A stretch of 64,000 nucleotides of DNA, taken from positions 248,001 through 312,000 of the forward strand of contig DILT01000008.1 in NCBI GenBank assembly GCA_002425185.1, in the 5' to 3' direction. The position numbers were made by a program, and so were the translations under genes. Below, piece after piece: positions 15,213 to 23,203 of the stretch. The notes beneath the pieces were generated by a model that saw nothing but the letters and a program-made list of their open reading frames with translations, had not been told where the DNA came from and made no database searches. The stretch's first letter is position 1, and the number at the start of each line of letters is the position of its first letter. The stretch comes from Flammeovirgaceae bacterium UBA5585 (GTDB lineage Bacteria; Bacteroidota; Bacteroidia; Cytophagales; Cyclobacteriaceae).

Positions 15213-15725
15213 ATGGATCAGACCCCTCCGCATGTTTGTGACGAACCAGTTTTCAGGGAGATATTCAACCGATATTCCCGGTCGCTGTACAATTTTCTCT
15301 TTTATAAATACGGGGAAGAAAACAACCCGGAAGACCTGATGCAGGAAGCTTTTGCCCGGCTGTGGGATAATTGTAAGAAAGTAAGCCCGGAAAAAGCCAA
15401 ATCATTTCTCTTCACAGTAGCCAACAACCAAATGCTTAATGACCTGGCGAAGAAGAAAACAGTATTAAACTACCAAAAAGAAAAACCGGCAACGAGTACT
15501 GAGGTTTCGCCCCAGTATGTGCTGGAAGAAACGGAATACATGGCCCGACTGCAGAAGGCGCTGGAAGAGCTTACGGAAGAACAACGGGTTGCTTTTATGA
15601 TGAACCGGGTTGAAGGTCTGAAACACCGGGAAATTGCCGAAATACTGGGCATATCGCAGAAAGCAGTCGAAAAAAGGATTTACAAGGCATTGGAAAGCCT
15701 GCAATTGAAACTGGGGAAAATTTAA
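15213..15725 (+). CDS. ECF RNA polymerase sigma factor, FecI/RpoE type
   Basis: This is 170 residues from the ATG at 15213; the frame opens at a TTG at 15195 but the ATG gives the usual N-terminus. Region 2 is EIFNRYSRSLYNFLFYKYGE...NPEDLMQEAFARLWDNC and region 4 is LEELTEEQRVAFMMNRVEGL followed by KHREIAEILGISQKAVEKRI. ECF sigmas of this kind are held by the adjacent FecR anti-sigma and released by a TonB-dependent receptor. The likely targets are this operon and possibly the divergent lipoprotein genes, with 138 nt between the starts. Confidence 0.92.
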   Translation: MDQTPPHVCDEPVFREIFNRYSRSLYNFLFYKYGEENNPEDLMQEAFARLWDNCKKVSPEKAKSFLFTVANNQMLNDLAKKKTVLNYQKEKPATSTEVSPQYVLEETEYMARLQKALEELTEEQRVAFMMNRVEGLKHREIAEILGISQKAVEKRIYKALESLQLKLGKI

Positions 15726-15780
15726 TTATATAGGTAGGAGGTTTGCATGTTTACCTGTTCTATAGGAGGATTAACGGTTC

Positions 15781-16701
15781 ATGAATAACCAGCAATACAT
15801 AGAAAAGTGGCTTGACGGCACCTTAACGGAAGAGGAAAAAGCGGCATTCGAAAAAACGGAGGAGTTTAAGTCTCTTCAACGGATGGATGCTGCCTTGAAA
15901 CACTTCCATCCCAAATCCTTTAACGCTGATGAAGCTTTCGGACGGATTAAGGCAAGAAGACAAAAGACGGCTAAGGTTATTTCGGTGAATTGGAGTATGG
16001 TATATCGCATTGCTGCCGTGCTGGTGGCCGGTATCGGACTTTTATTCTTTTTGTATTCCAATTTTTTCAGGCAAACTGTAAACGAGGTTCAGTATTCCAC
16101 CCTTGCCGGTGAAACGAAATCCGTTACGTTGCCAGACAATACGGTTGTTACGCTTAATGCGTTATCATTAGTTACTTTTTCAGAAGATAACTGGTCAAGC
16201 AACAGAAATATCAAGCTGGAGGGTGAAGCCTACTTTGATGTGGTGAAGGGCGGATCTTTCAAGGTGGAAACCTCTACCGGAACAGTCACGGTACTCGGAA
16301 CGCGTTTCACGGTTAAAGACCGGCCGAATTTTTATGAAGTTATCTGCTATGAAGGACGTGTGGAGGTAAAAGCATCGGCTGAACCGGTTTTGTTAACGCA
16401 GCATGATTTTTACCGCGAAACCGGTTCTGCCATTTCAAAGTCTGTTACTGCCGGTGAAACAGCCCCGGCCTGGATGAACAATGAAAGTTCCTTTTCAAGT
16501 GTTCCCTATTTCGAGGTAATTAATGAACTGAAGCGTCAGTACAACGTCAGCGTACAGGTTAAGGAAGTTGATACACTCCAGGTTTTTACCGGTAAATTCC
16601 CCAACAATAACCTGACTACCGCACTGCAGGCTGTCACTATTCCCCTTAACTTGTCATACCAGGTAAACGGCAGGGAAATCGTTGTATTTCATGACAAGTA
16701 A
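15781..16701 (+). CDS. FecR-family anti-sigma factor
   Basis: This 306-residue single-pass membrane protein has a cytoplasmic N-terminal part (about 1-75, with the short NQQYIEKWLDGTLTEEEKAA motif that binds sigma), a membrane helix (YRIAAVLVAGIGLLFFLYS, about 78-96), a periplasmic FecR domain (about 105-200, STLAGETKSVTLPDNTVVTL; GEAYFDVVKGGSFKVETSTG) and a C-terminal DUF4974/STN-like domain (VPYFEVINELKRQYNVSVQV, FTGKFPNNNLTTALQAVTIP). A clear Shine-Dalgarno, AGGAGG at 15764-15769, precedes the ATG, which is rare in this group. It overlaps the receptor gene by 11 nt. Its role is to relay receptor state to the ECF sigma. Confidence 0.93.
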   Translation: MNNQQYIEKWLDGTLTEEEKAAFEKTEEFKSLQRMDAALKHFHPKSFNADEAFGRIKARRQKTAKVISVNWSMVYRIAAVLVAGIGLLFFLYSNFFRQTVNEVQYSTLAGETKSVTLPDNTVVTLNALSLVTFSEDNWSSNRNIKLEGEAYFDVVKGGSFKVETSTGTVTVLGTRFTVKDRPNFYEVICYEGRVEVKASAEPVLLTQHDFYRETGSAISKSVTAGETAPAWMNNESSFSSVPYFEVINELKRQYNVSVQVKEVDTLQVFTGKFPNNNLTTALQAVTIPLNLSYQVNGREIVVFHDK

Positions 16702-19210
16702 AACAGGCAAATGTCTCGCAGCAATTATTCTGTCGTTCGCTTCATGCTGCTGTACCCTTGCACAATCAGCCGAAAAACAATCGGTAAGGATTTTACTGCT
16801 GTCACTCGAAAATAAATTCGGGGTTGTTTTTACCTATGCGGATGAAACAATTAAAGGCATCACTGTTCAGCCCGCTCCCCGATTATCCGGTATTAATGAA
16901 CACCTGCAGTATTTGCGCAATGAAACCGGATTGATATTCGAGCCGATCAACGAACGCTTCATCGCGATCCGCAAGCCCCTGGTAAGCCAGTCTGCAAAAC
17001 GCTGTGCTTTTCTGCGTTCATCGGAAAACGGTGAGCCCATACCGGGCGCTACCATTCAATTCGGCAATAATTTTACGGTTACCACTGAATCGGGCTTTTT
17101 TGAAATCGAATCACCAGAACCGGTTACGCTGACCATCCGATCACTGGGCTATCAGTTGCTGGAAATTTCTTCTGGCGAACTTTCAGAAAAATGCATCACG
17201 CTGGTGATGAAAGTGAACCGGACGACACTGGATGAGATCACAGTATCTGATGTATTGACTACGGGCATGGAGCGCAAATCGGATGGATCCATCACCGTCC
17301 GGAATAAACTGCTCGGCATACTGCCCGGGTTTCCGCAACCGGATGCCATTCAAACCCTGCAATACCTTCCCGGGGTTATCAGCATTCTTGAATCAGCAGC
17401 TGAACTTAACATTCGCGGTGGAACCAATGACCAAAATCTTTTTTTGCTGGATGGGATTAAAATTTACCAGACCGGGCACTTCTTTGGTCTGATCTCAGGC
17501 ATCAACCCGCACATAACGGAAAAAGTCAACTTCATAAAAAACGGAACCAGCGCCTGGTATGGAGACGGAGTTTCCGGAACCATTGCAATAACAACAGATG
17601 ATCAGCTGAGTACCCAAACACAGGGCAGCGCAGGCATCAACCTGTTATATGCGGATGGCTTTCTTCAGATACCTTTAACAAAAAAATTATCCATTCATGC
17701 ATCCGGTCGTCATTCCCTTCCTTCATCCTGGAAAACGCCCACCTTCCGGCAATATTACAGACGTGCCTTTTCCAATACCGAACTGTCTGATAAGGCCAGT
17801 GCTGACCTGACCCGGAATGAAGAATTCAGTTTTTATGATGCCAGCCTGAAACTGCTGTACGACATCTCCTCACGAGATAAACTCAGGGTGAGTACGTTTA
17901 CCATCAGCAACGCTTTGAATTACGATGAGCAAGGTGAATTCAGCGGGCGGCCGCTGCAAAGAAAAAGCAGCCTGGGGCAGCAAAGCCTGGGCAGCAGCAT
18001 ACATTACGCGCACTTATGGAGTGACAGGGTGAAGACACAAGCCGAAGGGTATTTTTCGAAATACTCCCTGGATGCCATCAACCAGAACATCGCGCAGGAT
18101 CAGCAACTGACGCAGGGAAATGAAGTTCTGGAAACTGGTATCAGACTCACTTCCCTTATCGAAGTAAACCAGCAGTGGCACATTCAAAGTGGCTATCAGT
18201 TTTATGAAACAGGTATCACCAATGCCGACCAAATCAATAATCCTTCATTCGAAAGAAGGGTGAAGGAGGTGATGCGCACCCATGCCCTGTTTGCGGAAAG
18301 TGGCATCACACTACATGAGGACAGAACCAACATCCGTTTTGGCCTGCGGACAAACTACTACGACAAACTGAACCGGTTAACCGTTGAGCCCCGCCTGGTG
18401 GTTTCCCGGGCACTATCGAAAACAATTACTGTAGAATTACTCGGAGAGCAGAAATCACAAAGCAGCCTCCAGGTAATTGATGCCCCGAATGATTTTTTCG
18501 GCATTGAGAAAAGCCGCTGGCTACTGGCCAATGACGATGATGTTCCCCTGCTGATCAGCCGGCAGGCCGCTGCCGGAATGATTTTCAAGAAAGGCGACTG
18601 GTTAGTGAACTCAGAAGTTTTTTATAAAGATGTGGATGGCATCATTTCTTCCAGTCAGGGTTTCCAGAATCAATTTCAGTATGTGCGCACCAGCGGTGGA
18701 TACACAGCAACAGGATTTGACGTGCTGGTCAATCACCATTCAAGCCGCTCGCTTCAATGGCTGCGCTACTCTTTATTAAAGAGCAATTATGAATTTCCGG
18801 AGTTTACACCAGCCGTATTTCCAAACAGTGCTGACGTCAGGCACATTATTACAGGGGGCTTGAGCTACCGCTTCTCAAAAGTTGAACTCTCGGCAGGCGG
18901 TAACTGGTATACCGGACGGCCGGTAACCCGGCCCGTTGCCGGAGAGGAAGTAGTATCTGGCAGCATCAATTACGACTTACCCAATGGTGTGAGACTTAAA
19001 AATTATATGCGCATTGATTTATCAACCCGCTGGCATTTTTATACAGGCGTTAAAGTAAAATACCACCTGGGTCTATCGCTGTGGAATATTACCAACCATA
19101 AAAATATACTGGATGAACATTACCTTGTAAACTCAGAAAACCAGGCAGAAAAGATTGAGCAACGGGGTTTGGCTTTTACACCCAATATCTTTCTTCGATT
19201 CGATTTTTAA
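16691..19210 (+). CDS. TonB-dependent receptor of FecA/transducer type
   Basis: This is 839 residues from the ATG at 16691. It has a signal peptide (LAAIILSFASCCCTLAQSA), an STN signalling domain (about 30-95, LENKFGVVFTYADETIKGIT), a carboxypeptidase-D-like regulatory domain (about 110-175, GEPIPGATIQFGNNFTVTTE), a plug (about 205-310, TLQYLPGVISILESAAELNI then RGGTNDQNLFLLDGI) and a beta-barrel ending in F-L-R-F-D-F with the terminal Phe of outer-membrane proteins. The STN domain marks it as a transducer that signals to FecR. At this length it is shorter than SusC receptors and no SusD partner is adjacent. The ligand is unknown; the divergent acidic lipoproteins hint at a metal or cationic ligand. 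Confidence 0.92.
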   Translation: MTSKTGKCLAAIILSFASCCCTLAQSAEKQSVRILLLSLENKFGVVFTYADETIKGITVQPAPRLSGINEHLQYLRNETGLIFEPINERFIAIRKPLVSQSAKRCAFLRSSENGEPIPGATIQFGNNFTVTTESGFFEIESPEPVTLTIRSLGYQLLEISSGELSEKCITLVMKVNRTTLDEITVSDVLTTGMERKSDGSITVRNKLLGILPGFPQPDAIQTLQYLPGVISILESAAELNIRGGTNDQNLFLLDGIKIYQTGHFFGLISGINPHITEKVNFIKNGTSAWYGDGVSGTIAITTDDQLSTQTQGSAGINLLYADGFLQIPLTKKLSIHASGRHSLPSSWKTPTFRQYYRRAFSNTELSDKASADLTRNEEFSFYDASLKLLYDISSRDKLRVSTFTISNALNYDEQGEFSGRPLQRKSSLGQQSLGSSIHYAHLWSDRVKTQAEGYFSKYSLDAINQNIAQDQQLTQGNEVLETGIRLTSLIEVNQQWHIQSGYQFYETGITNADQINNPSFERRVKEVMRTHALFAESGITLHEDRTNIRFGLRTNYYDKLNRLTVEPRLVVSRALSKTITVELLGEQKSQSSLQVIDAPNDFFGIEKSRWLLANDDDVPLLISRQAAAGMIFKKGDWLVNSEVFYKDVDGIISSSQGFQNQFQYVRTSGGYTATGFDVLVNHHSSRSLQWLRYSLLKSNYEFPEFTPAVFPNSADVRHIITGGLSYRFSKVELSAGGNWYTGRPVTRPVAGEEVVSGSINYDLPNGVRLKNYMRIDLSTRWHFYTGVKVKYHLGLSLWNITNHKNILDEHYLVNSENQAEKIEQRGLAFTPNIFLRFDF

Positions 19211-19241
19211 AATTTTATCAGGCGTATAACCAGGCTTTAAA

Positions 19242-20240
19242 TTATCCCCGCACCGCCTCTATCTTCCTTATCACCCGCTTAGCCTGACGGATAGATTCCT
19301 TTCTGCGGCTGTCATGAATACTGGCATTGAGTTCGTAACCGGCCAACAGCACAATGGTGATAAGCTGAATCCAGATCATCAGCGCAATGAGCACACCGAT
19401 AGAACCATAAATTTTGTTATAGGTGCCGAAGTGGGTGATGTAGTAAGAGAAACCATACGAAACCGCCAGGCTAAAAAATGTGGCAATGAATGAACCAATA
19501 GAAAAAAATCGCCAGTTGTAATGAATGGCCGGACCAAAGTAATACATACTGGAAATCACCAAAAAGAACACAATGAAAATTACAATAAACCGCAACGCAA
19601 ACAACAAATATACCGTGGCACCATCCAGGTTAATGCCTGGTAATTCATTCAGATTTTCAGTGATATAATTCAACACCAGCTGACCGATGATTAATAACGC
19701 AATGGCCACCAGTAAAGCTACCGCCAGGTTAACGGTAAGGGCCGTAGCAATTAGGCGGGTTTTAATTGCCCCGCGATTTTCAATGGTTTTGTAACAGGCA
19801 TTAAACGCGCGCATCAATGCCATCATGCCATTGGTTGACAGGTAAAACGACAACACAAAACCAAACGATAGCAACCCACCACGCTGGTTGCTGATGATGT
19901 CCAGCACCGTGGAAGAAATTACCTCGTACATGCTGGGCGGTAACTGCTCACCCAGAAACTCCATAATGGTTTCGGTGTTGAGTTCAGGAAAATAAACCGT
20001 TACATAGGGAATAAGGGTAAACAGGAAAATGATAGCCGGAAAAATGGCCAGTATAAAGTTGAACGATACACCGTTGGCCCTGTCCAGTATCTCATCCTTT
20101 TGCAAATTGCTGAGCAGGGTTTTCGCAATCATGTACAGCGATACATTATCGTATCGCTTAAAACGCACTTTTTTTGTCCAGGCCAGTAATATCCTGGCCC
20201 GTGTAAACTGAAGAAAAAATTTCTTGTGTTTATACTTCAT
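19242..20240 (-). CDS. YihY/BrkB-family inner-membrane protein
   Basis: This is 332 residues from the ATG at 20238-20240, which overlaps the stop of the upstream thioesterase gene (ATGA); a longer frame to 20288 lies inside that gene. It has six hydrophobic segments with family hallmarks: RANGVSFNFILAIFPAIIFL, the GLLSFGFVLSFYLSTNGMMA helix, YYFGPAIHYNWRFFSIGSFI and YNKIYGSIGVLIALMIWIQL. YihY proteins are transporter-like membrane proteins of uncertain function, once annotated as ribonuclease BN by mistake. It is the third gene of the mltG - thioesterase - yihY operon. Confidence 0.9.
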   Translation of the reverse strand: MKYKHKKFFLQFTRARILLAWTKKVRFKRYDNVSLYMIAKTLLSNLQKDEILDRANGVSFNFILAIFPAIIFLFTLIPYVTVYFPELNTETIMEFLGEQLPPSMYEVISSTVLDIISNQRGGLLSFGFVLSFYLSTNGMMALMRAFNACYKTIENRGAIKTRLIATALTVNLAVALLVAIALLIIGQLVLNYITENLNELPGINLDGATVYLLFALRFIVIFIVFFLVISSMYYFGPAIHYNWRFFSIGSFIATFFSLAVSYGFSYYITHFGTYNKIYGSIGVLIALMIWIQLITIVLLAGYELNASIHDSRRKESIRQAKRVIRKIEAVRG

Positions 20241-20644
20241 GTAAAGAAAGGCGCCAGTACGTCCATCATGGCTTGCGGTGGCCTGCATGGCCTCCCCGAC
20301 TTCTGATCAACAAAAGCCAGCATGGTTTGTCCCTGGTGTATCAGTTTATTGTCTTCGTTGTAAATATCGTAATGAAATGAAATACGCACAGCAGGTTTCT
20401 CCTTAATAGTGGTGACAATGCGTAACTGTTCATCGTACTTACCGGCCGTTAAAAACTTTGAATGGTTTTCGAGTACCGGCATAATAATACCCATCGCTTC
20501 AATTTCGCGATACGTCAAGCCAAGCTTTCGCAGCGCTTCAACGCGTGCTACTTCATAATACATGGCATAGTATCCGTAATACACATACCCCATCTGATCT
20601 GTTTCTCCATAACGAACACGTACCGTAGTTTCCGATTGATACAT
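20237..20644 (-). CDS. YbgC-type acyl-CoA thioesterase (hot-dog fold)
   Basis: This 135-residue protein has the 4HBT active-site signature RVRYGETDQMGYVYYGYYAM, Asp16 being the likely catalytic residue, followed by YYEVARVEALRKLGL. These enzymes hydrolyse short- or medium-chain acyl-CoA or acyl-ACP, and in many bacteria associate with phospholipid synthesis or the Tol system. Length is normal. It lies 2 nt after mltG and overlaps yihY by 4 nt, so the three are co-transcribed. Confidence 0.92.
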   Translation of the reverse strand: MYQSETTVRVRYGETDQMGYVYYGYYAMYYEVARVEALRKLGLTYREIEAMGIIMPVLENHSKFLTAGKYDEQLRIVTTIKEKPAVRISFHYDIYNEDNKLIHQGQTMLAFVDQKSGRPCRPPQAMMDVLAPFFT

Positions 20645-20646
20645 GT

Positions 20647-21708
20647 TTACTTTTTATTTTGATTGGCACGTGCAATGCGCTGCTCGCGGGTTAATGCCTG
20701 CTGATAGCGGTTAGCATTTTTTAGATGCTCAGAATATGAAGCAGTGAAATTATGATAGCCTGAAAAATCTTCCTTAGCGCACATGTACAGAAAATTACTG
20801 GGCTTGTAGTTGAGCACTGCCTCCAGGGTAAAAATTTCCGGCATATTAATGGGGCCGGGGGGCAGACCTTTGTATTTATAGGTGTTGTAGGGCGACTCTA
20901 CTTCTTTATGTTCATTGAGTACCCGCTTTAACGTAAAGTCACCCACCGCGTATACTAAGGTTGGGTCGGCCTGCAAGGGTATACCGTTTTTTATCCGATT
21001 AAGATAAAGGCCTGCTATAACAGGTGCTTCATCGCGCTTTACCGATTCGGCCTGCACAATAGAGGCGAGGATGGAAACCTGAATTGGAGTTAGTCCAATT
21101 GCTTCTGCCTTTTGCTTTCGTTCATCATTCCAAAAGCGTTCATATTCCGCATACATGCGCTCCACCAACTGCTTACCGCTAATGGTGTAGTATACTTCAT
21201 AGGTATTGGGAAGGAACATGCATAAAATATTCTCCCTGGTAAATCCACGCGAATCACCAGCCAGGAATCCGGCCAGTGCCGCTTCAAATTCGGCCGGTGT
21301 AAGCGCAATGTTTGATGTTATTTTTTCGGGCAGATCCGTTATCAGCCGAACGTTATTGAAGGTTATACGAACCGGCTCCTGCTCACCTGCGCGTAAAAAC
21401 CGAATAGCTTGTATGTTATTCATGTTCCCCAGCAGAATAAACCGCCCGGGCTTTACCAGCTTATCATAGTCCATTAGTCGCGAAAGGAAACTGAACGAGA
21501 TCAAATCCTGCACATATTCACCCTCGTGTAAAATCTTCTGAACGGTTTCAAAGGTGGCATCCTGCGGAATATAAATGTACCGGTCTTCCTTCCCTACCAA
21601 AATGTTGGGGGTGTAACAAATCTGGTACGTATAAAAGGTAAATGAAATAAGAAGGACAGAGACCAAAATAAACGCGAACAGCTTAATGGGAGTTTTTGCG
21701 TATTTCAT
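20647..21708 (-). CDS. mltG: Endolytic murein transglycosylase MltG
   Basis: This 353-residue protein has a single N-terminal membrane anchor (LFAFILVSVLLISFTFYTYQ), a LysM-like region (about 40-100, RYIYIPQDATFETVQKILHE) and the YceG catalytic domain. The catalytic Glu is E221 in ASIVQAESVKRDEAPVIAGL, corresponding to E218 of E. coli, followed by LQADPTLVYAVGDF and SPYNTYKYKGLPPGPI. MltG cuts nascent glycan strands at the inner membrane and sets their length. It is the first gene of the operon with the thioesterase and yihY. Confidence 0.96.
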   Translation of the reverse strand: MKYAKTPIKLFAFILVSVLLISFTFYTYQICYTPNILVGKEDRYIYIPQDATFETVQKILHEGEYVQDLISFSFLSRLMDYDKLVKPGRFILLGNMNNIQAIRFLRAGEQEPVRITFNNVRLITDLPEKITSNIALTPAEFEAALAGFLAGDSRGFTRENILCMFLPNTYEVYYTISGKQLVERMYAEYERFWNDERKQKAEAIGLTPIQVSILASIVQAESVKRDEAPVIAGLYLNRIKNGIPLQADPTLVYAVGDFTLKRVLNEHKEVESPYNTYKYKGLPPGPINMPEIFTLEAVLNYKPSNFLYMCAKEDFSGYHNFTASYSEHLKNANRYQQALTREQRIARANQNKK

Positions 21709-21797
21709 AAACGGTAAAGATACAAAATGTATTTAGTCTGATACGAAACGCGTGGCCGCTTGATTTGTATTATGTACCTTGAAAATATTTTTGATCC

Positions 21798-22421
21798 ATG
21801 GCGGCCGAACTCATTCAAATTCACCCACAAAATCCGGAAAGCCGAAAAATTGCCCGTGTGGTGGAAGTGTTACGACAGGGCGGTATTATAGTATACCCCA
21901 CCGATACCATTTACGGAATAGGTTGCGACCTGATGAACCGAAAAGCCGTTGAACGCCTGTGCAAAATCATGAATATAAAACCGCACAAACTCGATTTATC
22001 CTTTATCTGCAATGACCTAAGCCACATCTCAGAATACGTTAAACGTATTGATACACCCGTATTCAAAGTATTGAAGAAATCATTGCCGGGGCCTTACACC
22101 TTTATTTTTGAATCCAGCAGCAGGGTGCCTAAAATTCTGGATGTGAATAAAAAAACGGTAGGCATACGTATACCTGATCACAACATTCCGCGCATGATCG
22201 TAGCCGAGTTGGGCAACCCACTGATAACCTCTTCCATAAAAGATGATGACCACATAAAAGAATACACCACCGACCCGGAGGAGATTTACGAAGATTTTAA
22301 AAATCAGGTGGATATTGTAATTGATGGAGGAGCCGGTGGGAATATACCCTCAACGGTGGTGGATTGCACCGGTAACGAGTTGGCCATTATCCGGCAAGGG
22401 TTGGGTGAAATTGATTTTTGA
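21798..22421 (+). CDS. yciO: YciO-type Sua5/YrdC-family protein
   Basis: This 207-residue protein has the YrdC fold: GGIIVYPTDTIYGIGCDL, PGPYTFIFES and VGIRIPDHNIPRMIVAELGN, then PLITSSI and STVVDCTGNELAIIRQGLGE. The N-terminus (IHPQNPESR), length and the region after IKPH (KLDLSFICNDLSHISEYV) fit the YciO subgroup better than TsaC/Sua5, which have a KxRP..P.S motif and, in Sua5, a second domain. YciO makes threonylcarbamoyl-AMP poorly in vitro and its physiological role is unsettled. It is divergent from mltG. Confidence 0.85.
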   Translation: MAAELIQIHPQNPESRKIARVVEVLRQGGIIVYPTDTIYGIGCDLMNRKAVERLCKIMNIKPHKLDLSFICNDLSHISEYVKRIDTPVFKVLKKSLPGPYTFIFESSSRVPKILDVNKKTVGIRIPDHNIPRMIVAELGNPLITSSIKDDDHIKEYTTDPEEIYEDFKNQVDIVIDGGAGGNIPSTVVDCTGNELAIIRQGLGEIDF

Positions 22422-22453
22422 TTGTGTCACTGATTAATTAAGCGAAGCATACG

Positions 22454-23092
22454 TTGAACATTCTCATTGAACCTCACTACCTTCCCACTATTGCCTGGTT
22501 CAGCACAGTACTAAAACATGATGCAATCATCCTGGAAAAGCATGAACACTTTGTAAAGCAATCTTTCCGTAACCGATGCGCCATCCTCACGACCAATGGA
22601 ATACAAACTCTAACAGTGCCAGTTACCGGGAAGCATGGTAAGGTTGCACTGAAAGATGTTAAAATTGATTATACACAGAAGTGGCTGAACAACCATTGGC
22701 GCACCATCACCTCGGCCTACCGCAATGCCCCGTTCTTTGAACACTATGCCGATGATCTTCATGACAATCTTTTCAAACAGCAGACATTTTTATATGACCT
22801 GAACTATAACCTGCTGACAATGTGTCTTGGCTGGTTGAGAATTCAACTTCCCATACAGGAAACTTCAGTGTATGAAAAAACACCTAAAGTGCAAATTGCT
22901 GACTTACGCAACTGTCTATCAGCAAAAAAAGACGAAACACTGGATAAATACTACCAGCCTATTCCTTACACTCAGGTATTTGGCAAAGCGTTTGTAAAGC
23001 ATTTAAGCATCATTGACCTGATCTTTTGCCAGGGGCCGGAAGCCCGCCAGTTTGTGGAGGCACAAGTACCCAGAAATGAACAAATTAAATAG
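22454..23092 (+). CDS. WbqC-family protein
   Basis: This 212-residue protein is read from a TTG start, because the conserved WbqC N-terminus (MNILIEPHYLPTIAWFSTVL) begins exactly there and no ATG is available. Further family features are NRCAILTTNGIQTLTVPVTG, WLNNHWRTITSAYRNAPFFE and YYQPIPYTQVFG. WbqC proteins are found in polysaccharide loci and in Bacteroidota next to envelope genes; some are proposed glycan-modifying enzymes. No catalytic mechanism is visible. It lies 32 nt after yciO. Confidence 0.88.
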   Translation: MNILIEPHYLPTIAWFSTVLKHDAIILEKHEHFVKQSFRNRCAILTTNGIQTLTVPVTGKHGKVALKDVKIDYTQKWLNNHWRTITSAYRNAPFFEHYADDLHDNLFKQQTFLYDLNYNLLTMCLGWLRIQLPIQETSVYEKTPKVQIADLRNCLSAKKDETLDKYYQPIPYTQVFGKAFVKHLSIIDLIFCQGPEARQFVEAQVPRNEQIK

Positions 23093-23203
23093 CCGGGGTG
23101 TTTTTTAGTGTTGCTGGCCAGAAAGCGCCAAAATGCTTGCTGAACTGCATAAAATCTCATTGAAAAGTTTACATTTACAATACTAATTATTCCACAAAAC
23201 TGC

